From Tannerella serpentiformis (GTDB taxonomy: Bacteria > Bacteroidota > Bacteroidia > Bacteroidales > Tannerellaceae), in the NCBI RefSeq assembly GCF_003033925.1, contig NZ_CP028365.1:1550001-1614000 (forward strand): a DNA stretch of 64,000 nt, in the 5' to 3' direction. Of this stretch, positions 44,112 to 53,220 are shown one piece after another. Every line of letters begins with the position of its first letter. The stretch's first letter is position 1. The position numbers were made by a program, and so were the translations under genes. Below the pieces are notes generated by a model. It saw only the letters and a list, made by a program, of their open reading frames with translations, made no database searches and was not told the DNA's origin.

Positions 44112-45149
44112 ATGGACGTAAGAAAGATCGTCAATCAGACCGTTAAGATCGTGTTGCCCCTGTTGCTGGGCGGGCTTCTCTTCTGGTATCTCTATCGCGA
44201 ACAAGATTTCGGCGCCATGATGGACGTGATCCGTGGCGGCGTGCGCTACGATATCCTCCTCTTCTCACTGCTCTTCGGCTTAGCCGCCAACGTGACGCGT
44301 GGCTTCCGCTGGGGGCTGCTTATCGACTCGCTCGGCCGACGTGTTCGTCGGCGCAACGTCGTCTTTGCTGTCCTCGGCAACTACGCCGTCAATATGGCCC
44401 TGCCGCGCGTGGGCGAGATCTGGCGCTGCGGTGTGACGGCCAAATACGAGCGTGTGCCTTTCACCAAGCTCTTAGGCACGCTCTTCGTAGATCGCATCAT
44501 GGATACGCTCATGGTGGGCCTGCTCACGCTCAGCCTCGGTGTCTTCAACATCGGCTTCTTCCGCCACTTCTTCGCTGAGAATCCCCCGACGCTGGTTGCG
44601 ACGCTGATCACCCTCGTCCGCTCCCCGTGGACGTACGTCGGGCTGGTCGGAGCCGTGGTGCTCGCATGGTTCGTCTTCGTGCGCATGAAGCATTTACCCC
44701 TTGTCCGCAAGCTGACCGAGATGCTGCTAAACGTCTGGGAAGGCGTGCGCAGCCTCTGGACGATCGAGCACAAGGGGCGCTTCCTGCTCCAGACACTGGC
44801 CATCTGGGTCGGCTACTTCCTCTACTTCTACACCACCTTCTACGCCTTCGAATTCACTGCGCCTTTGGGTATACGCATCGGACTGATCGCCTTTGCCATG
44901 AGCAGCCTCGGTGTGGCAGTGCCTGTGCAGGGGGGTATCGGTGTGTGGCACTTTATGGTCATCTCGACGCTTGTAGCTTTTGGCGTAGATCGCACCGATG
45001 CAGCCGCCTTTGCGTTGGTTGTCTTCACGGTGCAGACAGTCTGGGTCGTGCTCTGTGGCCTCTTCGGGATCTTCGCCCTGCCGCTGCTCAATAAGGACGA
45101 GGAGGGGAAAGACGAGGCGAAGAATGAGCTAATACAAGCTGGTGCGTGA
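44112..45149 (+). CDS. Lysylphosphatidylglycerol synthetase-type membrane protein (UPF0104, flippase-like)
   Basis: A 345-residue membrane protein with about eight helices, matching the membrane part of MprF (LPG_synthase_TM) without the catalytic domain. Family parts are NVTRGFRWGLLIDSLG, the loop NYAVNMALPRVGEIWRCGVTAKYERVPFTKLLGTLFVDRIMDTLMV, and the C-terminal VPVQGGIGVWHFMVISTLVAFGV. Such stand-alone proteins are thought to move lipids across the membrane, but no substrate can be assigned. It ends close to a terminator that serves the convergent ispG operon. Confidence 0.88.
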   Translation: MDVRKIVNQTVKIVLPLLLGGLLFWYLYREQDFGAMMDVIRGGVRYDILLFSLLFGLAANVTRGFRWGLLIDSLGRRVRRRNVVFAVLGNYAVNMALPRVGEIWRCGVTAKYERVPFTKLLGTLFVDRIMDTLMVGLLTLSLGVFNIGFFRHFFAENPPTLVATLITLVRSPWTYVGLVGAVVLAWFVFVRMKHLPLVRKLTEMLLNVWEGVRSLWTIEHKGRFLLQTLAIWVGYFLYFYTTFYAFEFTAPLGIRIGLIAFAMSSLGVAVPVQGGIGVWHFMVISTLVAFGVDRTDAAAFALVVFTVQTVWVVLCGLFGIFALPLLNKDEEGKDEAKNELIQAGA

Positions 45150-45162
45150 GCTTTTTCGGCAC

Positions 45163-45198
45163 AAAAAAGGCCGGCCCCCGATGGATGGAGGTCGGCCT
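45163..45198 (-). terminator. Rho-independent terminator of the gcvH-purE-ispG operon
   Basis: Read on the minus strand: AGGCCGACC / GGCCGGCCT-type stem followed by six T residues. Confidence 0.85.
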
Positions 45199-45219
45199 AA
45201 GCCATAATGTGCGGGCGGG

Positions 45220-46941
45220 TTACTTGCGATCCGAGGCGATGAGCTCGAGGAGGCGATCGACGGCCTCGGACTCTGGGATGCTGCGTAGGACGCACTCCTT
45301 GCCGCGGTAGAGGCTGACGCGGCCGGGGCCTGCGCCCACGTAACCGTAATCGGCATCGGCCATCTCGCCGGGGCCATTGACGATGCAGCCCATGATGCCA
45401 ATCTTGACGCCCTTGAGGTGGCCCGTGGCGGCTTTGATGCGCGAGATCGTCTGGTGCAGGTCGTAGAGCGTGCGGCCGCAGCCGGGGCAGGAGATGTACT
45501 CCGTGCGACTCATACGGCGGCGTGTGGCCTGGAGGATGCCGAAGGCTAGGCGATCGGTGTCGGGCGTGCTGTGGCTGCCCTGGGTGAGGAGGAGGCCGTC
45601 GGCGATGCCGTCGATGAGCAGGACGCCAAGGTCGGCTGAGGCAGCGATGCGCAGGCGATCGAGATCCGTCTCGTGGTAGTCGCGGCGTAGGATGACGGGC
45701 GCTTGGCACGCTGCGGCGCGGAGGCGCAGGATGGCGGCACGTGTCTCGTTGACGCTGTCCGTGTGCACGCTGCGGAGGATGATCACGGAGGATTCGTCCG
45801 TGTTGAGGGCCTCGAGGCGAGAGTCGGTCAGCTCGTCCGGTGTCAGCTCCACGAAGTGGGGCGCGGGGACTGTGCGACGTTTGTCTTTTGTGGACGTGAA
45901 TGTGCCGTCAGGCAGGTGGCGGAGGTAGTCCGGGCGGAGGGTTTCGTCGGGCTGATCGCCATCGGCATACTCTGCGAGGACGACGGGCTGGCGACCGCCG
46001 CCGATGTCGGCCACCATACGTGTGCGGCGGAAGTAGTCCGTCTCTGTGCCCACGTAATCGGCGGGCATGGGCGCGTATTCTTCTGCACGTGTGCGGTTGA
46101 TATGGTCGATGAGCTCACGGGCTACGGGGATCTCAGCCTCGGGTGGCTCGCTGAGGGAGACGCGGATGGTGTCGCCGATGCCGTCCGTGAGTAGGGCGCC
46201 GATGCCGACGGCACTCTTGATACGTCCGTCCTCGTCGTTGCCCGCCTCGGTGACGCCAAGGTGAAGCGGATAGTGCATGCCCTCGCGATCCATCGTGCGG
46301 ACAAGCAGGCGGACGGTGCGCACCATGACGACGGTGTTCGAGGCTTTGATGGAGATAACGACGTCGTCAAACTGCTCCTCGCGGCAGAGGCGGAGGAATT
46401 CCATGCAGGATTCGGTCATGCCCTCGGGCGTGTCGCCAAAGCGCGACATGATGCGGTCCGAGAGGGAGCCGTGGTTGACGCCGATACGGATGGCGGTGCC
46501 ATGTGCGCGGCAGAGGCGGAGGAAGGGGACGAAGCGCTCGCGGATCTTGCGGACGCCCTCGGCGAAGTCTTCGTCGGTGTAGTCGGCGCGGAAGGTGCGC
46601 GCGCCATCGACGTAGTTGCCCGGATTGATGCGCACTTTTTCCACGAACTCGGCGGCCACGTCTGCGGCTTTCGGGTTGAAGTGGATGTCGGCAACGAGGG
46701 GCGTGTGGCACCCCTGCTCGTTCAATCGTTTACGGATAACGCCGAGGTTACGGGCCTCGCGTATGCCCTGGGCGGTGAAGCGGATGTATTCGGCGCCGGC
46801 GCGTGCCATGCTGATCGCCTGAACGACGGACGCATCCGTGTCCATGGTCGATACGTTGGCCATAGACTGGATGCGTACGGGGTAATCCCCGCCCAGCGGG
46901 GTGTTACCAATGGCGACTACCGAGGTAGGTCGTCGTTTCAA
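45220..46941 (-). CDS. ispG: (E)-4-hydroxy-3-methylbut-2-enyl-diphosphate synthase (flavodoxin), long form
   Basis: A 573-residue Fe-S enzyme of the non-mevalonate isoprenoid pathway, making HMBPP from MEcPP. It is the long form with a large extra domain between the TIM barrel and the Fe-S domain, as in Bacteroidota, Chlamydia and plants. The N-terminal GGDYPVRIQSMANVSTMDTDASVVQ starts the barrel; the C-terminal CPGCGRTLYD and MGCIVNGPGEMADADYGYVG carry the [4Fe-4S] cysteines and the catalytic Glu. It overlaps purE by four bases at its start, so it is the last gene of gcvH-purE-ispG. Confidence 0.96.
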   Translation of the reverse strand: MKRRPTSVVAIGNTPLGGDYPVRIQSMANVSTMDTDASVVQAISMARAGAEYIRFTAQGIREARNLGVIRKRLNEQGCHTPLVADIHFNPKAADVAAEFVEKVRINPGNYVDGARTFRADYTDEDFAEGVRKIRERFVPFLRLCRAHGTAIRIGVNHGSLSDRIMSRFGDTPEGMTESCMEFLRLCREEQFDDVVISIKASNTVVMVRTVRLLVRTMDREGMHYPLHLGVTEAGNDEDGRIKSAVGIGALLTDGIGDTIRVSLSEPPEAEIPVARELIDHINRTRAEEYAPMPADYVGTETDYFRRTRMVADIGGGRQPVVLAEYADGDQPDETLRPDYLRHLPDGTFTSTKDKRRTVPAPHFVELTPDELTDSRLEALNTDESSVIILRSVHTDSVNETRAAILRLRAAACQAPVILRRDYHETDLDRLRIAASADLGVLLIDGIADGLLLTQGSHSTPDTDRLAFGILQATRRRMSRTEYISCPGCGRTLYDLHQTISRIKAATGHLKGVKIGIMGCIVNGPGEMADADYGYVGAGPGRVSLYRGKECVLRSIPESEAVDRLLELIASDRK

Positions 46942-47444
46942 TTTGTCTTGAATTTGAATTGGACGCTGGCCAACTCTTCGTTGGCCTTGACGATTTTCTT
47001 TTTGAGTCCCTCCTTATAGTTGGCCAGTCGACGGGCCAGCGCCTCGTCGCTGAGGGCGAGCATTTGAGCGGCCAGGATGGCAGCGTTCTGTGCGCCGTTA
47101 ATGCCGACTGTGGCTACGGGGATGCCGGGAGGCATTTGCACGATGGCCAGAAGGGCGTCGATGCCGTCGAGTGAGGCGGCGATGGGCACGCCGACGACGG
47201 GCAGGGTGGTCATGGAAGCGATGACACCGCAGAGGTGTGCGGCCATGCCAGCGGCGGCGATAATGACACGGATGCCACGCCCTTCGGCGCCTTTGGCAAA
47301 TCGCTCCACTTCCTCCGGGGTACGATGGGCAGAGAGGGCGTTCATTTCGAACGGGATCTCCATCTCATCGAGGAATTGGGCGGCTTTATTCATCACGGGC
47401 AGGTCAGAGACGCTGCCCATGATGATGCTGACTTGTGGGGTCAT
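46938..47444 (-). CDS. purE: 5-(carboxyamino)imidazole ribonucleotide mutase (PurE, class I)
   Basis: A 168-residue purine biosynthesis enzyme that moves the carboxylate of N5-CAIR to carbon 4. [20 protein letters not shown] and [26 protein letters not shown] are the class I signature, with the catalytic histidine in SAHRTP. Complete. It overlaps gcvH upstream and ispG downstream by four bases each, so translation of the three is coupled. Confidence 0.97.
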   Translation of the reverse strand: MTPQVSIIMGSVSDLPVMNKAAQFLDEMEIPFEMNALSAHRTPEEVERFAKGAEGRGIRVIIAAAGMAAHLCGVIASMTTLPVVGVPIAASLDGIDALLAIVQMPPGIPVATVGINGAQNAAILAAQMLALSDEALARRLANYKEGLKKKIVKANEELASVQFKFKTN

Positions 47445-47818
47445 CCGATGAGGTTCTTGTAGTCATCGGCCGAAAGGAGTCCGGCTACTTCAGCGACGTC
47501 AGCGGGTTTCACCTTGATCAGCCAGCCTTTGCCATACGGATCGGAGTTAACGAGCTCGGGCTTATCCTCAAGTTCGGGATTCACTTCGAGCACCTCGCCA
47601 GCTACGGGCATGAGCAGGTCAGAGACGGTCTTGACAGCCTCAACGGAGCCAAAGGCCTCGTCCTTGGCCAGCGTCTCGCCCTCGGTGGCGATGTCAACGA
47701 ATACGATCTCGCCCAGCTCCTGCTGTGCATAATCGGTGATACCTACGAAGGCGGTGTCGCCTTCCACGCGGATCCATTCGTGATCCTTCGTGTACTTCAG
47801 TTCTGATGGAAAGTTCAT
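47441..47818 (-). CDS. gcvH: Glycine cleavage system H protein
   Basis: A 125-residue lipoyl carrier that shuttles the aminomethyl group between the P, T and L proteins. K63 in [12 protein letters not shown] is the expected lipoylated lysine. The start [21 protein letters not shown] and the end ([22 protein letters not shown]) are typical. The P, T and L genes are not in the window. It is the first gene of the operon with purE and ispG, with a TACATTTG promoter box 41 bases upstream. Confidence 0.97.
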   Translation of the reverse strand: MNFPSELKYTKDHEWIRVEGDTAFVGITDYAQQELGEIVFVDIATEGETLAKDEAFGSVEAVKTVSDLLMPVAGEVLEVNPELEDKPELVNSDPYGKGWLIKVKPADVAEVAGLLSADDYKNLIG

Positions 47819-47859
47819 GATGGTGTTATTGGTTTGATTAATGTGAAATTTATCGCGGG

Positions 47860-47867
47860 CAAATGTA
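47860..47867 (-). promoter_or_regulatory. Promoter -7 box of the gcvH-purE-ispG operon
   Basis: TACATTTG on the minus strand; no clear -33 element. Confidence 0.6.
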
Positions 47868-47927
47868 GGGTGAGATATTTGGTTTGAAGCGGTGGCGATG
47901 CGTTTGCACCCTCGGAAAGCACTTCGC

Positions 47928-47979
47928 CACCCTCCACCCTCTACCCTCTACCCTCTACTCTCTACCCTCTACCCTCTAC
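47928..47979. repeat. CCCTCTA heptamer tract at the end of rpoN
   Basis: About six copies of CCCTCTA or near variants, ending right at the rpoN stop codon (47980). Same heptamer as at 26190-26249. Confidence 0.85.
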
Positions 47980-49431
47980 TCACAGCTCCTTCCTTAGGCG
48001 AGCCACAGGAATGCCGAGTTGCTCGCGGTATTTAGCCACCGTGCGGCGAGCAGGGGTGTAGCCTTTGGCTCGGAGCAAGGCGCAGAGGGCCTCGTCGGTC
48101 ACAGGGTTGCGCTTGTCTTCGGCGTCGATCGTCTCGCGCATGATCTTCTTGATCTCGCGGGTGGAGATCTCCTCGCCTTGGTCGTTCAGGACGCCCTCGG
48201 AGAAGAAGAACTTGAGGGGGTAGATGCCGAAGTTGGTCTGGACATACTTGCTGTTGCTGACGCGTGAGACGGTCGAGATGTCGTAACCCGCATGCTCGGC
48301 CACGTCCTTGAGGATCATGGGGCGGAGCTTCGTTTCGTCGCCGGTGAGAAAGAAGTCGGTTTGCAGCATGAGGATGGCCTCCATGGTGCGCTGGAGTGTC
48401 TCGCGACGTTGCCGGACGGCGTCGATGAACCAGCGGGCGGCGTCGAGCTTTTGCTTGACGAACTGCACCGCGTTGCGCATTTCCGGGCTACGGTTGGACT
48501 TGTTGCCGAGATAGTCGCGAAACATGTCGGCGTACTCACGGTTCACGTGCAGCTCGGGGGCGTCGCGCTGATTCATGCTGAGGCTGAGCTGGCCGTTGTG
48601 GCAGTCCACGATGAAGTCCGGCGTGATGCGGTTCATGGCCGTGTCTGAGGCCTCGTTCCAGCCGTTACCGGGCTTGGGGTTGAGGCGGGTGATCTCACGC
48701 AGGACGGTCTTGAGCGCCGCCTCATCGAGGTCCAGCGCACGGCGGATCTTCTCGTAATGCTTGCGGGTGAAGGCGTCGAAATGCTCGTTGAGGATGCGCA
48801 GCGCCAGGGCGGTGTCGGGCGTGGGGCGCTTCTTTTTCAGTTGCAGGAGGAGGCACTCGCGGAGGTCACGGGCACCGACACCGGCCGGCTCAAAGTCCTG
48901 AATGATGCGTAGGACAGCCTCCACGTCCGCCTCGTTGGCCTCGATGCCGGCCTTGAACATCAGGTCGTCGGCCACGGCCGAGAGTTCGCGGCGCAGGTAG
49001 CCATCGTCGTCGATGTTACCGATGATGTAACGGCCTATTTCGCGTTCGCGCTCCGTGAGTGAGCGCAGGCTGAGCTGCTCTTCGAGGTGGTCGTGCATGG
49101 AGGGCCCGACGGCAAAGGGGATCTCCTCGCGCCGCTCCTCCGCGTTACTCATGGCGCGGAGCTGATACTCGGGGATGTCGTCGTCCGTGAGGTAGTCGCC
49201 CAGATCGGCCAGGGAGCTGTCCTCCGCCGTCATCTCGTCGTCCGGGTCGGTAGCGGGTTCGTCGTCCGATTCGGTCGGGTCGCGTCCTTCCTCTAAGGCG
49301 GGGTTCTCCTCCAGCTCCTGTTTGATGCGCTCTTCCATCTCCAAGGCGGGCAGCTCGAGCATACGGACCACCTGGATTTGCTGCGGTGAGAGGCGTTGCT
49401 GCAGGCTTTGCTGTAACTGTTGTTTCTGCAT
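47980..49431 (-). CDS. rpoN: RNA polymerase sigma-54 factor
   Basis: A 483-residue sigma factor for promoters of the -24/-12 type, which need an AAA+ activator. Region I is the glutamine-rich start QKQQLQQSLQQRLSPQQIQVVRMLELP; an acidic region II follows; the core-binding and HTH parts are complete, and the C-terminal RpoN box reads ARRTVAKYRE. I chose the ATG at 49431, which begins the conserved Q-rich part. A TACTTTTG promoter box is 47 bases upstream. No sigma-54 activator gene is in the window. Confidence 0.96.
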   Translation of the reverse strand: MQKQQLQQSLQQRLSPQQIQVVRMLELPALEMEERIKQELEENPALEEGRDPTESDDEPATDPDDEMTAEDSSLADLGDYLTDDDIPEYQLRAMSNAEERREEIPFAVGPSMHDHLEEQLSLRSLTEREREIGRYIIGNIDDDGYLRRELSAVADDLMFKAGIEANEADVEAVLRIIQDFEPAGVGARDLRECLLLQLKKKRPTPDTALALRILNEHFDAFTRKHYEKIRRALDLDEAALKTVLREITRLNPKPGNGWNEASDTAMNRITPDFIVDCHNGQLSLSMNQRDAPELHVNREYADMFRDYLGNKSNRSPEMRNAVQFVKQKLDAARWFIDAVRQRRETLQRTMEAILMLQTDFFLTGDETKLRPMILKDVAEHAGYDISTVSRVSNSKYVQTNFGIYPLKFFFSEGVLNDQGEEISTREIKKIMRETIDAEDKRNPVTDEALCALLRAKGYTPARRTVAKYREQLGIPVARLRKEL

Positions 49432-49477
49432 ATCTGATACGTGGGGGGGAAATCGTTCTGCTGTGATGATCTGCGGG

Positions 49478-49485
49478 CAAAAGTA
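49478..49485 (-). promoter_or_regulatory. Promoter -7 box for rpoN
   Basis: TACTTTTG on the minus strand. The GC-rich bases at 49500-49625 between here and array A13 contain two GGTT-CCCC-AAACG blocks about 43 bp apart, possibly another worn array. Confidence 0.5.
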
Positions 49486-49635
49486 GCGCAAAAGGGGAGC
49501 GGCGCAGGCCTTCACCCCGCCGGTTTGGCCCCAAACGCAGCCCCCCTCGAGGCTTCCCCCGGCTGGTTCGCCCCTAAACGTAAGTCCGCAGGGCCATCCG
49601 CCGTCCGGTTGGGGGCGAATGGAGGTGTATATGCA

Positions 49636-49955
49636 ATGCTTTTACATTAAAACCCATTATAGTCTTATGTATATAGAATGATTTTAATGTGATACGATAT
49701 AATCTCAGATATATGCAAATAGCTTTTGCTGTAAAAGCATACAGCCTGCATTGACATATCCATGCTTTTATATGAAAAGGATATGATGTGTACTATATAT
49801 CCTATGCTTTCAATCTAAAAGCATCAAACCTGCATCGTCTATTTCATGCTTTCAGTCTAAAAGCCTCATATACACTCTATGCATAATATGCTATCACTAT
49901 AAAAGCACTATACTTTCAATGCAGGTAGTTGTCTTTTAATATGAAAGCCTTGAAT
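49636..49955. repeat. Array A13: AT-rich 42-bp periodic array, 8 units
   Basis: ATGCTTTT-type blocks start at 49636, 49678, 49720, 49762, 49804, 49846 and 49888, with a last CTTTT block at the next 42-bp step. Each forms an inverted pair: GCTTTTGCTGTAAAAGC, CTTTTATATGAAAAG, GCTTTCAATCTAAAAGC. The sequence is much poorer in GC than its neighbours, unlike the other arrays. Confidence 0.92.
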
Positions 49956-49965
49956 AGACTCCCCT

Positions 49966-50085
49966 TTTTAGGGCCGTGGTGCGTGGGTGAAGGCTTGTCG
50001 GGACACGTTTAGAGGCCGCGAGGTGTGGGTGAAGGCCTATTAGGACACGTTTAGAGGCCGCGGAGCGTGGGCGAAGGGCAAAAAG
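49966..50085. repeat. Array A14: GC-rich 42-bp periodic array, 3 units
   Basis: GCGTGGGTGAAGG at 49981, a variant at 50023 and GCGTGGGCGAAGG at 50065; GGACACGTTTAGAGGCCGCG fills each unit. It follows A13 directly but has another sequence. Confidence 0.85.
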
Positions 50086-50101
50086 AGGCGGCGCCTCTGC
50101 C

Positions 50102-50109
50102 TACCTTTG
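50102..50109 (+). promoter_or_regulatory. Promoter -7 box for rnz
   Basis: TACCTTTG, 31 bases before the ATG; the -33 region lies within array A14 and has no TTTG. Confidence 0.55.
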
Positions 50110-50140
50110 CCCCGGATCAGAGAACCATACCGCTATACAT

Positions 50141-51055
50141 ATGACTTCCTTCGACATCACCATCCTCGGCTGCGGATCGGCCACGCCCACGCTGCGACAT
50201 GAGGCCACGGCGCAGGTGATCGACCTGCGCGACAAGCTCTACCTCATGGATTGTGGCGAGGGGGCGCAGCTACAGATGCGGCGCTACCACATCCGCTTCA
50301 ATCGCATCACGCACATCTTCATCTCTCACCTGCACGGCGACCATTGCTTCGGTCTGCCCGGGCTACTCTCCACGCTCGGCATGCTGGGCCGGACGGGTGA
50401 GCTGGTCGTCCATGGGCCGCATGCTCTCGAGGATTTCCTCCGGCCCATCCTCGCCGTCTTTTGCAAGGACATGCCCTACGAGGTGCGCCTCGACCTGATC
50501 GACCCCACGCAGCACGCGCTTGTGATGGAGGATCGCTCCGTCAGCGTCTGGTCCATCCCCCTCAGCCACCGCATCCCCGCCTGCGGCTACCTCTTTGCCG
50601 AACACCCGGCCGAGGCGCACATTCGGCGCGATATGATCGACTTCTATCAGGTGCCCGTCCATGCGCTGCGGGCCATCAAGCAGGGGGCCGACTATGTCAC
50701 CCCCGACGGCATCACCGTGCCCCACGAGCGGCTCACGCGTCCAGCCACACCGCCACGCCGCTATGCTTTCTGTTCGGACACGGAGTTTCTGCCCTCCATC
50801 GTGCCCCTCGTCGAGGGTGTGGACTGCCTCTACCACGAGGCTACGTTCATGGAGCGAGATGTGGCGCGCGCCCGCCAGACCTTCCACTCCACTGCCCGCG
50901 AGGCGGCCGAGATCGCCCGTCGGGCAGGTGTAAAGCGCCTTGTGCTCGGTCATTACTCGGCCCGTTACGACGACCTCGCGCCCCTCCTCGCCGAAGCCAC
51001 GGCCGTCTTCCCCCACACCACGCTCGGCCAAGAGGGCATGCGGGTGGCGCTGTGA
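50141..51055 (+). CDS. rnz: Ribonuclease Z
   Basis: A 304-residue metallo-beta-lactamase-fold endonuclease that trims the 3' end of tRNA precursors. The zinc motif is HLHGDH in FISHLHGDHCFGLPGLLSTLGM; further ligands are in FCSDTEF and LGHYSARY, and the HEATF motif of the ElaC family is in YHEATFMERD. The length matches the short form. Its substrate tRNA-Leu(CAA) in this window lacks an encoded full CCA, the kind that RNase Z handles. Confidence 0.96.
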   Translation: MTSFDITILGCGSATPTLRHEATAQVIDLRDKLYLMDCGEGAQLQMRRYHIRFNRITHIFISHLHGDHCFGLPGLLSTLGMLGRTGELVVHGPHALEDFLRPILAVFCKDMPYEVRLDLIDPTQHALVMEDRSVSVWSIPLSHRIPACGYLFAEHPAEAHIRRDMIDFYQVPVHALRAIKQGADYVTPDGITVPHERLTRPATPPRRYAFCSDTEFLPSIVPLVEGVDCLYHEATFMERDVARARQTFHSTAREAAEIARRAGVKRLVLGHYSARYDDLAPLLAEATAVFPHTTLGQEGMRVAL

Positions 51056-51064
51056 GGGGGAGAG

Positions 51065-51162
51065 CTGTTGAGGTGCTTGTTTGTTGAGTTGTTGAGAGGA
51101 ATGAGATGTGCCTGTCGGGGAAAGCTGCTCATCTCTGTCTGGCATAACTTAACACCTCAACA
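51065..51162. repeat. Inverted repeat after rnz
   Basis: TGTTGAGGTG (51066) and CACCTCAACA (51153-51162) are exact inverted copies about 77 bases apart, with TTGTTGAGTTGTTGAG between. Similar CTCAACAA-rich sequence occurs at 53.4-53.5 kb. It may serve as a transcript 3' end. Confidence 0.5.
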
Positions 51163-51189
51163 ATTCAGGCCTTAGGACGCGTCTCAGGC

Positions 51190-51220
51190 CTTGTGCCGTT
51201 TTCTCATGATCGTATCTTTG
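51190..51220 (+). promoter_or_regulatory. Promoter of the Abi gene
   Basis: CTTG (51190-51193), a 19-base spacer and TATCTTTG (51213-51220). The -33 part lies inside a repeat (51179-51196) that recurs inverted after the gene. Confidence 0.65.
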
Positions 51221-51296
51221 CGGCGTGTAGAACCTGCCAAGCCTCTCAACGATGCTCAAATCGGCAGGTCGTTTTATTTTATACCGTTTCGTGTTC

Positions 51297-52202
51297 ATGA
51301 AAAAAGCCCCTTACACCAAGCGCCCTTTGTCCATCTCTGAACAACTCGCTCGATTAGAAGAGCGGGGACTTCTGATTGATGAGAAGAAGAAAGCTGAAAG
51401 ATACTTGCGCACCATCGGCTACTTCCGGCTGAGTGCTTATTTCTATCCTCTGCTGTTGGAGCCTAAGACGGACCACCTATACAAGGCTGGTTCTCGCTTT
51501 ACTGATGCCCTCAATATGTATCGTTTCGATCGGAAACTGCGGCTGTTGGTGTTCTCTCAAATTGAGAAAATTGAAATAGCTGTCCGTGCATCCATTGTGC
51601 GTGTAGGAGTGGATACGACTAAGAGCGTATCCTAGTTTTTGGAAGAACAGTTTTTTCATGACAGAGGTCGTTTTGAGAAGTCGCGAGGCCTTATTATGAA
51701 AGAATGGAACACCTCCAAAGAGGACTTTGTAGAACACTTCAAAACATGTTATACCGAAGAAAATAAACCGGTCTGGATGCTTGCCGAAATACTTCCTTTA
51801 GGGGTGCTCTCGAACTTATACATGAATATTGGGAAGGCCTCTTTGAAAAAAGCGATCGCCAAGGAGTTTGGATTGCCTGCTGATGTTTTCGCCTCCTGGT
51901 TGCAGTGCCTTTCCGGTGTCCGTAATATTTGCTGTCATCACAATCGGTTATGGAATAGGCAGCTTCCTAACAAGCCCAAAACACTTGAACGCCCCGTTCA
52001 CCCGTGGATTGATCAGCAGGAGATTCATGCCGGGCGCACCTATTATAAACTGGCCATGATCCGATATATCTTGATTTCGGTAAACCCTCGCAATCGTTTT
52101 ACCCCCAATCTGAAAAAGCTCATCGATGAATATCCGACGGTTGACATAGCAGCGATGGGTTTCCCTCCCGATTGGGAGTCACAGCCTTTATGGCTGTTAT
52201 AG
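51297..52202 (+). pseudogene. Abi family (AbiD/AbiF-like) phage-defence protein, interrupted by an in-frame stop
   Basis: The first part (51297-51635) encodes KRPLSISEQLARLEERGLLI, RYLRTIGYFRLSAYFYPLL and DRKLRLLVFSQIEKIEIAVRASIV, the usual start of Abi_2 proteins. A TAG at 51633-51635 ends it after VDTTKSVS. The same frame then continues with FLEEQFFHDRGRFEKSRG through the conserved SGVRNICCHHNRLWNR to 52202. The residues just before the stop do not look like the family, so a short replacement or pair of indels probably made the stop. The protein should be inactive unless a TTG restart at 51639 yields a working C-terminal half. Abi proteins abort phage infection by stopping the host cell. 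Confidence 0.8.
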
Positions 52203-52203
52203 C

Positions 52204-52248
52204 ACAAGGCCTGAGACGCAAATAATACTTGCACGTCTCAGGCCTTGT
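52204..52248. repeat. Perfect 15-bp inverted repeat after the Abi gene
   Basis: ACAAGGCCTGAGACG (52204-52218) and CGTCTCAGGCCTTGT (52234-52248). The same CGTCTCAGGCCTTGTGC stands upstream of the gene at 51180-51196, so the Abi gene lies between copies of one sequence. It could be a terminator stem or the mark of a mobile cassette. Confidence 0.8.
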
Positions 52249-52284
52249 CGTATAAGGTCCCGTCAGGGGATAGGGCGGCGCTGC

Positions 52285-52524
52285 TTACTGCCGTGCGTGT
52301 CGGATGGACGGATCGGCCGTGAAGGGGTGGGCGCAGCGGGCGGTGTCACAAGGGACGGTCGGCTGTTGCTGCGCATAGCCCTCGTGGGGCGTGGCGGCGG
52401 GTGAGATGGAGGTTTCGCCCTTCATCTCGGAGCGGGTGTGGTTGTAGTTGGCCGCCAAGACGACGACCAAAAGGAGCAGTCCGGCTGCGGACTTTTTGCG
52501 ATTGGCGATTTGATTCCTATTCAT
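52285..52524 (-). CDS. Small exported or membrane protein of unknown function
   Basis: 79 residues. An N-terminal basic stretch (MNRNQIANRKK) is followed by one hydrophobic segment (SAAGLLLLVVVLAANYNHT) and then a polar tail with two cysteines (VPCDTARCAHPF). It has no family that I recognise. It follows the flavin reductase gene by 19 bases on the same strand, which favours a real gene. A chance frame cannot be excluded. Confidence 0.5.
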   Translation of the reverse strand: MNRNQIANRKKSAAGLLLLVVVLAANYNHTRSEMKGETSISPAATPHEGYAQQQPTVPCDTARCAHPFTADPSIRHARQ

Positions 52525-52543
52525 AGTGCTGATTGATCATGTT

Positions 52544-53116
52544 TCAAGCGGGTTGAATGAGGTGGGCGCCGACGATCTCGCCATAGATGGCGGTGTGGAA
52601 GTCGCGGTTGCTGCCGGTGGCTTCGCTGGGGACGTCCTGCGGGTAACACGACTTGAGTATCGCCTCGTTGCCGGGCAGGAAGCAGTCGGCCTGCTGGAGC
52701 TGGCGGTAGAGGATGCGGCACTCGAGGGTGAGGGGAAGCTCGGCCAGGCCGGGCACCGAGACCTCGCTACCGGGCACGAGGTGCAGACCGAGCGTGGCGA
52801 TCTTGTCTTCGTTGCGCCCGGAGTGGGTGCCGAGGTAACTGATGAGGCGCGTGAGGTGATCCATGCCGGGGGCGGGGAGGTTGACGGTGAACTCGGGGTT
52901 GCGGTCGAGTAGGCCGTGGGTGAAGCGTCCGGTGCGGACGTAGGTGATGAAGAGGGGGCGGTTCCACTCGATACCGAGCATGCCCCAGGAGATGGTCATC
53001 GAGTTCGTGCGGCCGTCGGCTGAGGCGGTTAGGCTCACGCCCCGACGGAGGGCTTGGAGGATGTGCCCGTGATGCGCTGTGAGCTCGACGGGTGTCTTTT
53101 TGAATGCTTCTGTCAT
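52544..53116 (-). CDS. Flavin reductase-like, FMN-binding split-barrel protein
   Basis: A 190-residue split-barrel flavoprotein of the flavin reductase/DIM6 type. Typical parts are the start GVSLTASADGRTNSMTISWGMLGIEWNRPLFITYVRTGRFTHGLLDRNPEFTVNLP (FMN-binding strands) and GLHLVPGSEVSVPGLAELPLTLECRILYRQ. Relatives reduce free flavin with NAD(P)H or use FMN in other reductions. The substrate is unknown. It is upstream of the small gene at 52285 and probably transcribed with it. Confidence 0.92.
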   Translation of the reverse strand: MTEAFKKTPVELTAHHGHILQALRRGVSLTASADGRTNSMTISWGMLGIEWNRPLFITYVRTGRFTHGLLDRNPEFTVNLPAPGMDHLTRLISYLGTHSGRNEDKIATLGLHLVPGSEVSVPGLAELPLTLECRILYRQLQQADCFLPGNEAILKSCYPQDVPSEATGSNRDFHTAIYGEIVGAHLIQPA

Positions 53117-53220
53117 TGTGATTCTGACTTTTATAACCTTGAATTGGGCCGCGAAGAAAGTGGTTTTTGTTGGCCGGTGTCTTCTTGTCTATACCTTCTT
53201 TTCTTTCTCTTGATGGCCTT

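Noticed and set aside
51639-52202. Second half of the Abi gene as an independent protein starting at TTG
   Set aside because: It begins in the middle of the conserved domain and is in frame with the first half across one TAG, so a broken single gene explains it better; a restart product remains possible.
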